Of a stretch of 64,000 nt of DNA, positions 49,075 through 58,171 are shown piece after piece. The notes beneath the pieces are model-generated. The model did no database searches. It had not been told where the DNA came from and worked only from the letters and a program-made list of their open reading frames with translations. Origin of the DNA: Nonomuraea solani (GTDB lineage Bacteria; Actinomycetota; Actinomycetes; Streptosporangiales; Streptosporangiaceae); NCBI RefSeq assembly GCF_900108335.1, contig NZ_FNVT01000003.1, positions 725,563 to 789,562 of the forward strand, read 5' to 3'. A program made the position numbers and the translations under genes. Within the stretch, counting starts at the first letter, position 1. The number at the start of each line of letters is the position of its first letter.

Positions 49075-51963
49075 TCAACCGGTCGCTTGGCGTATCGACC
49101 GGGCCTGTGCGGCATTTCTGTGGTCCCCGTACGAGGTGAACGTCTCCAGCGCCGCCCGCGCGGCCGCCGCGGCGGCCTCTTGGTTCCCTTCCGCCTGGGC
49201 GATCTCGGCCAGGACGAGCTGCGCGACCGCCTCGGGCAGCCGGTCGCCGAGCCGCCGGTTGACCTTCAACCGCCGCTCCGCGCAGTCGCGCGCCTGGGGG
49301 TGACGGCCGGCGGCGAGGTGCAGCCTGGCCAGGTCGAGCAGCGCCTCCGCCTCACCCCGGGGGTCACCCAGCTCCTGGTACGCCGCCAGGCTCTCCACCA
49401 GGGCGCCCTCGTCCCCGCGCGCCGCGCCGAGCGCCCGTAAGGCGTCCGCCCGGCCACGGCGGTCCCCGGCCTCCTCGAACACCCGCAGGGCCCGCAGGAA
49501 CGCCCGCTCGGCCGCTCTCGTGTCCGCCTCGACCAGGCCGAGCCGGAGCGTGACGCGGGCCAGCTCCAGCCCTTCCACCAGCGGCTGAGCCGCCCGCAGC
49601 GCCGCGGCGGCGGCCTCTGTGCGGCCTTCCGCCCGGTGCAGGTCGGCCAGGCCGCGCAGCAGGAGCGCCTCGCCGTGCCGGTGACCCGCCGCCCTGGCCG
49701 CGTCGAGTCCGGTGGCGGTGGTCGCGTGCCAGTCGTCGTGGTGGGCGCCCAGCTCGAACAGCGGGACCAGGTAGAAGGCCAGCCGCCACGCGGGCTCGTA
49801 CAGGCCGGCGCGGAAGAAGTCCTCGACACTCGCCACCAGGAACCGGCGCTCGGCACTCAGCCACCGAGCCTCCTGCCGCAACCACCCGGTCTCCAGCCCC
49901 GAACCGGGGTATCCCGGCAGACTCGAACCCGGGTGGCCCTGCACAGGGACCCCTTCCAGGCTGAGGGCCGGGTGGCCTGGCAGGTGGGCCTCGGTGCGGC
50001 CGGTGCCGGGTTCGGCGGGGAGCAGGGACTCCCTGGCCTGCCTGGTCCGCTCCAGGATCGCGCCCGCCCTGACCGCCAGCACGCGGGCCGGGCCGCCGTC
50101 CTCGTCCCGCAGGCGTTCGGCGGCGTACAGCCTGGTCAGGTCGTGCCAGCCGTACCGCTCCTGGCCCGCCTCGTCCAGGCCGCGCGACTGCAGGAGCCCG
50201 GCCTCGGCCAGCGGCTCCAGGTCCGCGCCGAACACCCAGGGCGCGAAGTCGGGAGCGGACAGAGCGCCGAGCTCGCGCAGAAGCCGCCGCTCCGGATCGG
50301 GCAGGCCGCGGTAGCCGAGCCCGAGGCTGCCTCGCACGGCCAGGTCGCCCGCGCTGAGCTCGTCGAGCCTGCGCCGCTCGTCGCTCAGCCGGCCCGCCAG
50401 GTGGTCGAGCGTCCAGCCCGGCTTCCTGGCCAGCCGGGACCCGGCGATCCGCAGGGCCAGCGGCAGGTGGCCGCAGAGCCGGACGATGCGCAGGGCGGCC
50501 TCCGGCTCGGCGGCCGTCCGCTCGGGTCCCGCCACGCCGCCGAGCAGGGCGACGGCCTCGTCCTCGCCGAGCACCCCCAGCTCGTACGCCCGCGCCGCCT
50601 CCAGCCCTGCCAGCGACGACCGGCTCGTCACCAGGGTCACGCTGCCCGGCCCCGTGGGCAGGAGCGGGCGCACCTGGGCCTCGTCGGCGGCGTCGTCCAG
50701 CACGACGAGGAGCCGCTTGCGGGCCGTCATGCTCCGGTAGAGGCGTACCCGCTCGTCCAGGACCGGCGGCACCGCACGGTCCGGGCAGCCGAGCGAGCGA
50801 AGCAGGTCTTCGAGCACGGCACTCGGCGGGCGGGCACCGAGGACGGCGTAGAGCCGGCCGTCCGGCGGTTCCAGGCGGGTGGCGGCATGCACGGCGACGG
50901 CCGACTTCCCGCAACCGGGCGGGCCGTGCAGGACCAGGTGCACGGGGGCGGAGGCGTTCTCGTCGACCGCCCGCGCGATCCAGTCGAGCACGGCCCGCCG
51001 CCCGGCAAAATCCGAAATATCCGGCGGCAACGCATCCACCGGCGCCCACAACCCCGGCCCGCCCAGCGATACCCCGTCCGCCGGGAACCCCCGACCGACC
51101 GGCGGCACCCCGTCCGCCGCGAACCCCGGGCCGATCGGTGGCGCGGCGTCGGCCGGGAATCCCCAGCCGGCCTGCGGATACCCGGCCGCTGTGACCGGGG
51201 GCGGGTCCTCGGACAGGACGCGCTGGTGGGCGGCGGTCAGTTCGGTGCCTGGTTCCAGGCCCAGTTCCTCGACCAGGGTGCGCCGGGCGTCCTGGTAGGC
51301 GCTCAGGGCCTCCGATCGGCGGCCCGCCTGGTGCAGGGCCTCGATGAGGTGGACCCAGGCACGTTCGCGTAGCGGGTGTGCGCCGACCAGCGCCCGCAGC
51401 TCTCCGACCACCTCCGCGCCCCGGCCCAGCCGCAGGTCCAGTCGTATCCGTTCCTCCAGCGCGGTCAGGCGCAGTTCCTCCAGCGGTACGCCGTGCGCCC
51501 GCCGCAGCGCCGACGACTCCACGTCGGCCAGTGCCGAGCCCCGCCACAGAGCCAGCGCCGCCGTGTACCCGCCGGCCGCTTCCACCACCTGCCCCGCCGC
51601 CCGCAGCCGCCGGGCCTCGGTGACCAGCCGCTCGAAGCGGTGGCAGTCCACGTCATCTCGCCCGACGTCGAGCAGGTAGCCGCCGGGCACCGTACGGATG
51701 CCGTCCACGAGCTTGCGCAGCGCGCTGACGTACACCCTGAGCACCGACTCGGCCGACGCCGGTGGCCGGTCGTCCCAGACCACGGACATCAGCCGCTCGA
51801 CCGGCACCTGCTCCCGCGCGGACAGCAGCAGCGCCGCCAGCAGCGCCCGGTGCTTGGCCGGTCCGGGAGCCTGGCCGCCGTCGATCCGCAGCGGCCCGAG
51901 CACCCCGAACCGCACCGGGCCCGCATGTGCCGGGCCCTCGGGGGCCGGTTCCTCCTGGCGCAC
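49075..51963 (-). CDS. AfsR/SARP-family regulator with BTAD, NB-ARC and TPR regions
   Basis: This 962-residue transcription factor has an OmpR-type winged helix at 16-105 (VRFGVLGPLRIDGGQAPGP, RVYVSALRKLVDGI), BTAD at about 108-255, and a linker with repeated GFPADG/GFAADG units (about 263-300). The NB-ARC domain has Walker A LHGPPGCGKSAVAVH and Walker B KRLLVVLDDAAD. TPR-like helices fill the rest. This is the AfsR architecture, which activates secondary-metabolism genes. It starts with GTG 51963, 3 bases after the kinase stop; a later GTG (second VRFGVLG residue) is possible. AfsR is activated by phosphorylation by AfsK, and a kinase is encoded directly upstream here. Confidence 0.93.
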   Translation of the reverse strand: MRQEEPAPEGPAHAGPVRFGVLGPLRIDGGQAPGPAKHRALLAALLLSAREQVPVERLMSVVWDDRPPASAESVLRVYVSALRKLVDGIRTVPGGYLLDVGRDDVDCHRFERLVTEARRLRAAGQVVEAAGGYTAALALWRGSALADVESSALRRAHGVPLEELRLTALEERIRLDLRLGRGAEVVGELRALVGAHPLRERAWVHLIEALHQAGRRSEALSAYQDARRTLVEELGLEPGTELTAAHQRVLSEDPPPVTAAGYPQAGWGFPADAAPPIGPGFAADGVPPVGRGFPADGVSLGGPGLWAPVDALPPDISDFAGRRAVLDWIARAVDENASAPVHLVLHGPPGCGKSAVAVHAATRLEPPDGRLYAVLGARPPSAVLEDLLRSLGCPDRAVPPVLDERVRLYRSMTARKRLLVVLDDAADEAQVRPLLPTGPGSVTLVTSRSSLAGLEAARAYELGVLGEDEAVALLGGVAGPERTAAEPEAALRIVRLCGHLPLALRIAGSRLARKPGWTLDHLAGRLSDERRRLDELSAGDLAVRGSLGLGYRGLPDPERRLLRELGALSAPDFAPWVFGADLEPLAEAGLLQSRGLDEAGQERYGWHDLTRLYAAERLRDEDGGPARVLAVRAGAILERTRQARESLLPAEPGTGRTEAHLPGHPALSLEGVPVQGHPGSSLPGYPGSGLETGWLRQEARWLSAERRFLVASVEDFFRAGLYEPAWRLAFYLVPLFELGAHHDDWHATTATGLDAARAAGHRHGEALLLRGLADLHRAEGRTEAAAAALRAAQPLVEGLELARVTLRLGLVEADTRAAERAFLRALRVFEEAGDRRGRADALRALGAARGDEGALVESLAAYQELGDPRGEAEALLDLARLHLAAGRHPQARDCAERRLKVNRRLGDRLPEAVAQLVLAEIAQAEGNQEAAAAAARAALETFTSYGDHRNAAQARSIRQATG

Positions 51964-51966
51964 GTG

Positions 51967-53445
51967 TCAGCCGCCGGTCGCCGGTCTGGCGGCGAAGGAG
52001 TCGAAGCGGACGCGGACGGACCCGGTGGCGGCGGAGGCCGCGTGGACGCCGGCCTCGTCAGGGCCGTACGGGGCGTCGGCGTCGGAGACGTCCGCGACCA
52101 GGCGTCCGTTCAGCCACATGCGCAACGTCACCTTGCTCCCGCTCTGGCCGCACTCCGCCACGATGCGGTTGGTGGCCATACTCTGCGCGTTCGCCGGACC
52201 GTACAGGACCGTGCCCTGGGTGCCCGTGCGGCGCTTGACGATCGTGACCTCGCCCGCGCCGCTCACCCCGAACTCGTAGCGATCTCCTGAGCCCGCCGAG
52301 CCGTGGCACCACACACCGTACTGCCCGTCGCCCTCCTCCAGGGTGGCCTTCGCGCTGACGATCACCCCGCCGTCCGGCTCCCGTACGGGGGCCGACTTCC
52401 ACAACCGCCAGCCCCGCTTGACGGTGAGCTCGTAACCGGTGCCCGTCACCCGCGCGTTCCCGCCACCGGACGCGCCGTCCGCCCACGAGCCGAACCCCGC
52501 CTCGTACGGCCACGCCTGCCGCCAGAGCGCCGGCACGGCGGCGGACACCATGAGAGCGACGATCCCCACGGCGGCGACCCACGGCCACCGCCGGCGGCGC
52601 CGCACGACGGGAGAAGGCCGGCCCGTCCACGTGCGTTCCACCACTTCGGTGGCCGTGGCCAGGCGGGTGCCGCCGACCAGGTCAGCGAGCAGTTGCTGGG
52701 CCGTCGGCCGCCGGCGCGGGTCTTTGGCCAGCGCCCGCCCCACCAGCTCCCTGATCCCCTCGTCCAGCCCGTCGAGCCGGGGCTCCTCGTGCACGATCCG
52801 GTACAGCGCCTCGGAGGACCCTTGCCCGAACGGCAGCCGCCCCGTCCCCGCGAACGCGATCAGCGCGCCCCAGGCGAACACGTCGGCCGCGGGCGTGAGC
52901 GGTTCCCCCGTCACCTGTTCCGGCGCCATGAAGGCGGGCGTTCCGAGGATCGCCTGGCTGGCCAGGCCGTCGTTCGCGACGATCTGCGCGATCCCGAAGT
53001 CGATCACCCGCGGCCCGAGCGGCGAGAGCAGCACGTTGGAGGGCTTCAGGTCGCGGTGGATCACCCCGGCTCCGTGGATGGCGCTGAGCGCGGTCGCGAT
53101 GCCCACCGCCAGCGCCTCCAGGTTCCCGCCCGACAAGGGGCCCTGCTCGTGGACGGCCTGTGCCAGGTCGGGGCCCTTGACATATTCGGTGACGAGGTAG
53201 GCCATCTCGCCGTCGATCCCGGCGTCCAGGACGGGCGCGGTGCAGAACCGGGCCACCCGCCGGGCCGCCGCAACCTCCCGGTCGAAGCGCCGCCGGAACG
53301 CCGGGTCACGGGCCAGCGCCGGATGGATGAGCTTGACCGCCGCCAGGCCGCCGGTGGGCGTGGTGGCGAGGTGCACCTCGCCCATGCCGCCCCGGCCGAG
53401 CAGGCGCCGCAGCGCGTACCCGCCTATGACCCGGTCACCGTTCAT
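51967..53445 (-). CDS. Membrane Ser/Thr protein kinase (Hanks type)
   Basis: This protein is about 492 residues. The kinase domain covers about 10-265: Gly loop LLGRGGMGEVHLA, Lys in AAVKLIHP, catalytic loop IHRDLKPSNVLL, metal loop IDFGIAQ and FMAPEQVTG. A membrane segment follows (WPWVAAVGIVALMVSAAVPALW), then an outside beta-sandwich domain like LamG/concanavalin folds (GDGQYGVWCHGSAGSGDRYEF). It would sense an extracellular or wall signal and phosphorylate cytoplasmic partners. ATG 53445 matches the usual start; three extra upstream codons and more are possible. The SARP gene follows after 3 bases, and the pair resembles AfsK/AfsR. Confidence 0.93.
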   Translation of the reverse strand: MNGDRVIGGYALRRLLGRGGMGEVHLATTPTGGLAAVKLIHPALARDPAFRRRFDREVAAARRVARFCTAPVLDAGIDGEMAYLVTEYVKGPDLAQAVHEQGPLSGGNLEALAVGIATALSAIHGAGVIHRDLKPSNVLLSPLGPRVIDFGIAQIVANDGLASQAILGTPAFMAPEQVTGEPLTPAADVFAWGALIAFAGTGRLPFGQGSSEALYRIVHEEPRLDGLDEGIRELVGRALAKDPRRRPTAQQLLADLVGGTRLATATEVVERTWTGRPSPVVRRRRRWPWVAAVGIVALMVSAAVPALWRQAWPYEAGFGSWADGASGGGNARVTGTGYELTVKRGWRLWKSAPVREPDGGVIVSAKATLEEGDGQYGVWCHGSAGSGDRYEFGVSGAGEVTIVKRRTGTQGTVLYGPANAQSMATNRIVAECGQSGSKVTLRMWLNGRLVADVSDADAPYGPDEAGVHAASAATGSVRVRFDSFAARPATGG

Positions 53446-53455
53446 CGGAGACACA

Positions 53456-54442
53456 TTAGCCAGAAACGGACATCCCAACCGGCACCTGGGTGAGGCGGTA
53501 GCGGGAGGGCGGGATGCCGTACCGGTCGAGGAACGCCTGCCGCAGCGTCTCCGCGGTGCCGAAGCCGCACCGCACCGCCACCGCCGCCATCGGCAGCGAC
53601 GTCGAGGCCAGCAGGTGGGCGGCGGCCTCGGTGCGGGCCTGCCGGACGTACCGGCCGGGGGTCTGGCCCAGGTGTTTGAGGAACAGCCGGGTGAGGTGGC
53701 GTTCGCTGACGCCCGCCGCCGCGGCCAGCACCGCCGTGCTCAGGTCGTCGCGCAGGTGGGCGCCGATGTGCTCGATGGTGCGCCGGACCAGGCTGTTGGC
53801 CGGTGAGGGCGCGTCCACGAATATGCTCATCTGCGCCTGGTTGCCGGGCCTCTGCAGGTAGGTGACCAGGTTTCTGGCCACGGTCCTGGCCAGCTCGGTG
53901 CCGTTGTCCTCCTCGACGAAGGCCAGCGTGAGGTCGAGCGCGGCGGTGATGCCCGCGGAGGTGGCGACGTTGCCGTCCCTGATGAAGATCGGGTCGGGGT
54001 CCACGGTGACGTCGGGGAAGCGGCTGGCCAGCACCTGCGCCTGGTGCCAGTGCGTGGTGCAGCGCCGCCCGTCGAGCAGGCCGGCGGCGGCCAGGACGTA
54101 CGCTCCCGTGCAGACCGACGCGACGCGTCTGCTCTCGCGGGCCAGCCGCCGGATGTGCCCCACGATCAGCGGGTTCGCGGCGGCGTCCTCGTGCCCGATC
54201 CCGCCCGCCACCATGAGCGTGTCGAGCGGCCCGGTGACCCGTTCCAGGGCGAGCTGGGCGTTCAGGGTCAGCGCGCTGGCGGTGGTGACGGGGTGGCCGC
54301 CGGGCGTGGCCACGCGATGTTCGTAGTAGGGCTGTGCGCCGTGCCAGTTGGCGCTCTCCAGCGTGGAGGTGATGCTCGCGATCTCCAGCAGTTCCGCCGC
54401 CTCGTACGCGACGATCACGACCCGTCTCGGCTCCATGGCCAT
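53456..54442 (-). CDS. GlxA-type AraC family regulator (DJ-1/PfpI domain plus HTH)
   Basis: This 328-residue regulator has an N-terminal DJ-1/PfpI-like domain (RRVVIVAYEAAELLEIASIT, with RVASVCTGAYVLAAAGLLDG around the nucleophile elbow Cys) and a C-terminal AraC helix-turn-helix pair (LAAAAGVSERHLTRLFLKHL, MAAVAVRCGFGTAETLRQAF). The ligand is unknown. ATG 54442 is followed by a second ATG at 54436 and the ribosome-binding site is weak, so either may be used. Longer frames upstream cross the divergent gene and are rejected. It diverges from a small membrane protein, a likely target. Confidence 0.93.
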   Translation of the reverse strand: MAMEPRRVVIVAYEAAELLEIASITSTLESANWHGAQPYYEHRVATPGGHPVTTASALTLNAQLALERVTGPLDTLMVAGGIGHEDAAANPLIVGHIRRLARESRRVASVCTGAYVLAAAGLLDGRRCTTHWHQAQVLASRFPDVTVDPDPIFIRDGNVATSAGITAALDLTLAFVEEDNGTELARTVARNLVTYLQRPGNQAQMSIFVDAPSPANSLVRRTIEHIGAHLRDDLSTAVLAAAAGVSERHLTRLFLKHLGQTPGRYVRQARTEAAAHLLASTSLPMAAVAVRCGFGTAETLRQAFLDRYGIPPSRYRLTQVPVGMSVSG

Positions 54443-54517
54443 GACTGTAGGTCCGAAGGACCAAGGACCCAAGTTTCCGGACCTTCCCGGCCCTCGATCT
54501 TGGCACGCGGAGGCGTC

Positions 54518-54943
54518 ATGGGACACGGTTTCGGCATGACTTCGACAACCGCCAAGCCCGGTCGCCGCTGGGGCCGGTTCGCCCTCCACTACGTCGAGAT
54601 GATCATCGCCATGTTCGCCGGCATGTTCGGCCTCGGCATGCTGCAGTCCGCCCTCGGCCTGGAGCTCTCCCACACCGCGCAGCCGGAGCTCTCGTACCTG
54701 CTGATGGCCTTCAACATGTCCGTGGGCATGGCCGTGTGGATGCGGATCCGCGGGCACGGCTGGGCGCCGACGCTGGAGATGTGCGCCGTGATGTTCGCGC
54801 CCGTCGTGCCGCTCTATCCGATGTTGTGGCTCGGGATCATCGACGGCGGCACGCTGATGATGGTGGCGCACGTGGCGATGTTCCCGCTCATGCTGGTGGC
54901 GATGCTGCGCCGCCTGGACGAGTACGCCGGGCACGCTCATTGA
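54518..54943 (+). CDS. Small membrane protein, four predicted helices
   Basis: This 141-residue protein has about four membrane helices (YVEMIIAMFAGMFGLGMLQS, LSYLLMAFNMSVGMAVWM, LEMCAVMFAPVVPLYPMLWL, LMMVAHVAMFPLMLVAML). It is rich in Met and begins with a His/Gly/Thr-rich tail. I do not recognise a named family beyond flagellar-biosynthesis-like actinobacterial hypothetical proteins. ATG 54518 is preferred over ATG 54536 because GGAGG lies 4 bases upstream. It diverges from the GlxA-type regulator. Its end overlaps the convergent ARPP-2-like gene by 56 bases. Confidence 0.8.
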   Translation: MGHGFGMTSTTAKPGRRWGRFALHYVEMIIAMFAGMFGLGMLQSALGLELSHTAQPELSYLLMAFNMSVGMAVWMRIRGHGWAPTLEMCAVMFAPVVPLYPMLWLGIIDGGTLMMVAHVAMFPLMLVAMLRRLDEYAGHAH

Positions 54944-56051
54944 CCTGCTTGCGGTAGCCGTCGAGCACGTCCTGCCGCAGCAGATGACCGAACCCCGCCT
55001 GCACCAGCCGCATCCCCAGCGCCGCCTCGCTGATCCGCAGCGTGGCGGCGCTGCCGGGCAGGCTCCAGCCGTGCTCGGCCAGCACGCTCAGCAGGTGGCC
55101 GCGCCGGGTCTGCGCCACCGACAGCCGGAACGTCTTCAGGTACGCCAGCCGCCCGTCCGCGTCGGTGATCGTCTCGCCGATGTGGTTCTCGGCCTTCCGC
55201 TCGAAGCCGGGCAGGAAGCGGCTCAGGGTGTAGCGGCCCATCCGGTAGACGTCCTCCACCTGCGCGGGCGCGCTGATCAGGCCACCGGCCATCACCGAGT
55301 CGTGGAACGCCGCCCACTCCCGCTCGTGGCGCACCGCCTGCGCCCGCAGGTCGGCCGGCGACGAGACCAGGCCGTCGTCGATCACGGCCGGGAAGTCGGC
55401 GGCCGGGTAGAACAGGGCGTAGTCGTAGATCAGCTCGCCGTACATGTCGCGGATGAGCGTCGGGTGCAGCGCCCGGTAGTCCTCCGGGTGCGGCACCACG
55501 AAGGCACTGGCCAGCGAGTCGGCGGCGTACACCAGCAGCCCGCACTGCCCCGGGTAGATCTCGAACACCTTGAGCGCGTCGTCGAGCCCGGCGATCTCGG
55601 CGCCGTAGTAGACGTCCTCGACGCGCGGCGACAGGCCGTGCGTGAACGCCTGGCGCGACCACTCCTCCCACGCGAGGTCGGGGCCGCCGAAGTGCAGCGC
55701 GAGGAAGCCCTCCACGGCCAGGTGCAGCGGCAGGAACCGCAGCCGCCTCTTGTCCACCCGCCGGGCCATCCGTCGCCGTGACCTGACGGCCATGTGCCGC
55801 AGCGGCTCACCTAGCTGGGTCCCGTACGCGGCCGCGGGGGTGTCGCCGTCGCCCCAGGTCGCGACGAAGGCGTGCGGCACGTACGCGGTGTAACACGACC
55901 TGTCCGGCAGGGACACCATGGACAGCTCGTCGCCGTACACCTTGGCGTGCAGCCGCAGGTCGTGGATGGGCTCGCGGCGCACGAGCGGCACCAGCCGCAG
56001 CCCGCCCCAGGTCTGCGCGGGCCGGGTCTCCAGCCCCGTGAAGTCGATCAT
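54888..56051 (-). CDS. ARPP-2-like protein, last gene of the TolQ-vWA operon
   Basis: This 387-residue soluble protein begins MIDFTGLETRPAQTWGGLRL. The first 100 residues (LVPLVRREPIHDLRLHAKVYG, CYTAYVPHAFVATWGDG, AAAYGTQLG) recall the ARPP-2 domain, named for association with ADP-ribosyl-glycohydrolase and phosphatase genes; I hold this with moderate confidence. The rest (LRFLPLHLAVEGFLALHFGG, LVYAADSLASAFVVPHPEDY) is well ordered with no membrane segments. ATG 56051 overlaps the vWA stop (ATGA), so the two are coupled. It probably works with the vWA protein; the biochemical activity is unknown. Confidence 0.75.
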   Translation of the reverse strand: MIDFTGLETRPAQTWGGLRLVPLVRREPIHDLRLHAKVYGDELSMVSLPDRSCYTAYVPHAFVATWGDGDTPAAAYGTQLGEPLRHMAVRSRRRMARRVDKRRLRFLPLHLAVEGFLALHFGGPDLAWEEWSRQAFTHGLSPRVEDVYYGAEIAGLDDALKVFEIYPGQCGLLVYAADSLASAFVVPHPEDYRALHPTLIRDMYGELIYDYALFYPAADFPAVIDDGLVSSPADLRAQAVRHEREWAAFHDSVMAGGLISAPAQVEDVYRMGRYTLSRFLPGFERKAENHIGETITDADGRLAYLKTFRLSVAQTRRGHLLSVLAEHGWSLPGSAATLRISEAALGMRLVQAGFGHLLRQDVLDGYRKQVNERARRTRPGGAASPPA

Positions 56052-57433
56052 CGCCGGGCCGCCCGCTCCTCCAGATACGCCCGCAGCTCCCCGAGCCCGC
56101 TCCGCCCCTCGGCGAACCTGGCCAGCTCCACCAGCGCGGGCAGGTCCTCCGCGTCGCGGATGCCGGCGGTCGGCACCACCGTGGACAGTCGCCGTACCTC
56201 CAGTTGACCGGCGTCGAAGACCGGGTTCAGGTGCACGATGCCGACCTCCCCTCCCGGGTCGAGCTTGCGCCGCCAGACGCGCAGCACCTCGGCCGCCAGC
56301 CCGGGCGGCGCGTTGTCCCAGCCGTCGGAGACGATGACGAGCAGATCGGGCCGCCCTTCGAGGGCGTCGATGACGCGCCGTCCCAGCGGCGTCGGCCCGG
56401 ACGGGCGCGCCTGCAGCGGGTCGCTCCGGCCCGTCAGCCACAGGTCCCGGTACGACCCGGCCAGCGCCTCCAGCAGGTAATGGCAGGCCAGCGCGACCGC
56501 GAGCGGCCGGCGGCGCTTCACCGGCGAGCCGAACGAGGAGAAGCTGTCGTCGAGCACCGCCGCGACGCTCCCCCACGTGCCCGCCCGCGCCCCGGCCACG
56601 CGCCGGGCCGCGGCGCGCAGCGCGCCCTCCAGCTCGTCCCGCCGCCGGGTGCGTACGTCGCCGGCCAGGGACAGCACGTACGAGGCCAGCCTGACCAGCG
56701 GCAGCGCGGCCAGGTCCGCCTCGGTGTCCACGCCCCGCTCCGACGCCGACTCCGTCAGCCGCAGCCGCTCCAGCCGGGTCAGCTGGGGCGCGATGCGCTC
56801 CATGAAGATCGTCCGGTCGATGCCGTGGCGGGCCGCGAAGCCCTCGGCGACGGTGTACGGCAGCTCGTACAGGGCCTTCTTGTCGTAGTGGGCCCGCCGC
56901 CACGTCTCCAGGATCGGCGTGTCGTAGCGGGGCCGGCTGAACGGCGCGAACAGGAAGTCGGCCAGCTCGCCCGCCGGCCGCAGGTGCGCGTGCCGCACCG
57001 CCGACTTGACCGCCGAGCGATACTTCACCGCGTCGAAGGCCAGGTCGGGCCGGGCCGCGAGCCAGTCGCGGATCAGGGCCCTGGTGCGCCGGTTGTTGAC
57101 GCCGTCGCGGCGCAGCCCCTGGAAGAGGCGGTAGACGCGGGGCGGGCTCATCCGGCCCAGCCGCCACGCGATCAGCCGCCCATCGCCCACGCCGCCCCGC
57201 TGCCGGAGCAGGTTGGCGATGATCATCGCCGCGTTGTGGTCGTTGATGTCGAGGGCCAGCGTCGCGGCGTACAGGTCGGGGTAGTTGCCCTGGATGTAGC
57301 TGTGCAGGAAGGCGAGGGAGAGCCGCTGCTCACCGGCCGCGCTGTGGAACTCGCGCTGGCCGGTCGAGGTGATCGCCGCGTTCGCGAAGAGCAGCACGTC
57401 TTCGCACTCGATCAGGTCGGCGTAGGTGTCCAT
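56048..57433 (-). CDS. vWA-domain protein with helical N-terminus
   Basis: This 461-residue protein begins MDTYADLIECEDVLLFANAA. Residues 30-270 are alpha-helical, somewhat like TROVE/HEAT-type repeats (WRRAHYDKKALYELPYTVAEG). Residues 288-455 are a von Willebrand A domain with a complete metal site: Asp295, Ser297 and Ser299 (VLDDSFSSFG), Thr348 and Asp370 (VIVSDGWDN). Such a MIDAS binds Mg and a partner's acidic residue. ATG 57433 has GGGGAG 4 bases upstream. The stop is coupled to the ARPP-2-like gene. With the TolQ- and ExbD-like genes upstream it forms an operon, and it could be the cytoplasmic effector or adaptor of that complex. Confidence 0.8.
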   Translation of the reverse strand: MDTYADLIECEDVLLFANAAITSTGQREFHSAAGEQRLSLAFLHSYIQGNYPDLYAATLALDINDHNAAMIIANLLRQRGGVGDGRLIAWRLGRMSPPRVYRLFQGLRRDGVNNRRTRALIRDWLAARPDLAFDAVKYRSAVKSAVRHAHLRPAGELADFLFAPFSRPRYDTPILETWRRAHYDKKALYELPYTVAEGFAARHGIDRTIFMERIAPQLTRLERLRLTESASERGVDTEADLAALPLVRLASYVLSLAGDVRTRRRDELEGALRAAARRVAGARAGTWGSVAAVLDDSFSSFGSPVKRRRPLAVALACHYLLEALAGSYRDLWLTGRSDPLQARPSGPTPLGRRVIDALEGRPDLLVIVSDGWDNAPPGLAAEVLRVWRRKLDPGGEVGIVHLNPVFDAGQLEVRRLSTVVPTAGIRDAEDLPALVELARFAEGRSGLGELRAYLEERAARR

Positions 57434-57553
57434 CGGGCTCCCCGGAAGGTCTGGGACCGGCCGGGGAATGGGGGCACGAGCTGCGAACTATCGCTGTACA
57501 GGCGGATTCCGGAAGTCGTACCTGAAGTCCCGCGGCCGGTCTGATTCCGGACC

Positions 57554-58171
57554 CTACTCGGCGTTCCTGGCCGGCGCGACGGGATTTACGCGGGCCTTGA
57601 TCTCGCCGAGCGTGACCTGGCCGGTCCTGATGTCGGAGATCAGCACGTACGCCACCAGCAGCAGCCCCAGGCACAGCACGTCGGCCGCCCACCACGGGAT
57701 CTCGGCCAGCAGCAGGTAGCCCTGGCCGTCGCTCAGCGACCTGATCACCACCGTGACGACCGCCACGACCACGGTGACCATCAGCCAGCTCCGCAACCGC
57801 GGCAGGTTGCCCTCCTTCCACAGCCGGATCCGCCAGTTCACGAACACGGCCAGCACGCCGAGCAGCGCGCAGAACCCGATCAGCCACCAGGGCAGCGCGA
57901 AGGCGGTCTGCTCGGAGATCTGCTCCCGCGTGACGCGCAGCTCGGACTCGGCCTTGCGCTGGGCCTGCACGGCGGCGTCGAGCTGCCGCTTGAGCTGGGC
58001 CACGCTCTTCTCCTGCCGCTGCGGCGGCGTGGAGGGCTCCGTCGGCAACATCCGCGCCACCACGGTCAGCATGATCGCCACAAACGACAGCGCCAGCACG
58101 ATGGCCATGAACAGGTCGATGAAACGCAGGTCGAGCGGCGGGGCGAACGACCTGGCGGGCCGCTTCCTCAC
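57554..58171 (-). CDS. ExbD/MotB-like membrane protein with coiled coil
   Basis: This 205-residue protein has a first helix LRFIDLFMAIVLALSFVAIML (15-35) that carries Asp19 at its start, like the ion-carrying Asp of MotB and ExbD. A predicted coiled coil follows (50-90, KRQLDAAVQAQRKAESELRV). Three further membrane helices lie near 93-113, 128-146 and 160-178. No OmpA or ExbD periplasmic domain is present, so this is not a standard ExbD. ATG 58171 overlaps the stop of the TolQ-type gene (ATGA), the normal arrangement of channel partners. The role is inferred from pairing. Confidence 0.72.
   Translation of the reverse strand: MRKRPARSFAPPLDLRFIDLFMAIVLALSFVAIMLTVVARMLPTEPSTPPQRQEKSVAQLKRQLDAAVQAQRKAESELRVTREQISEQTAFALPWWLIGFCALLGVLAVFVNWRIRLWKEGNLPRLRSWLMVTVVVAVVTVVIRSLSDGQGYLLLAEIPWWAADVLCLGLLLVAYVLISDIRTGQVTLGEIKARVNPVAPARNAE

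Noticed and set aside
54044..54943. Long N-terminal extension for the small membrane protein
   Set aside because: The extension crosses the divergent GlxA-type gene, and ATG 54518 has its own ribosome-binding site.
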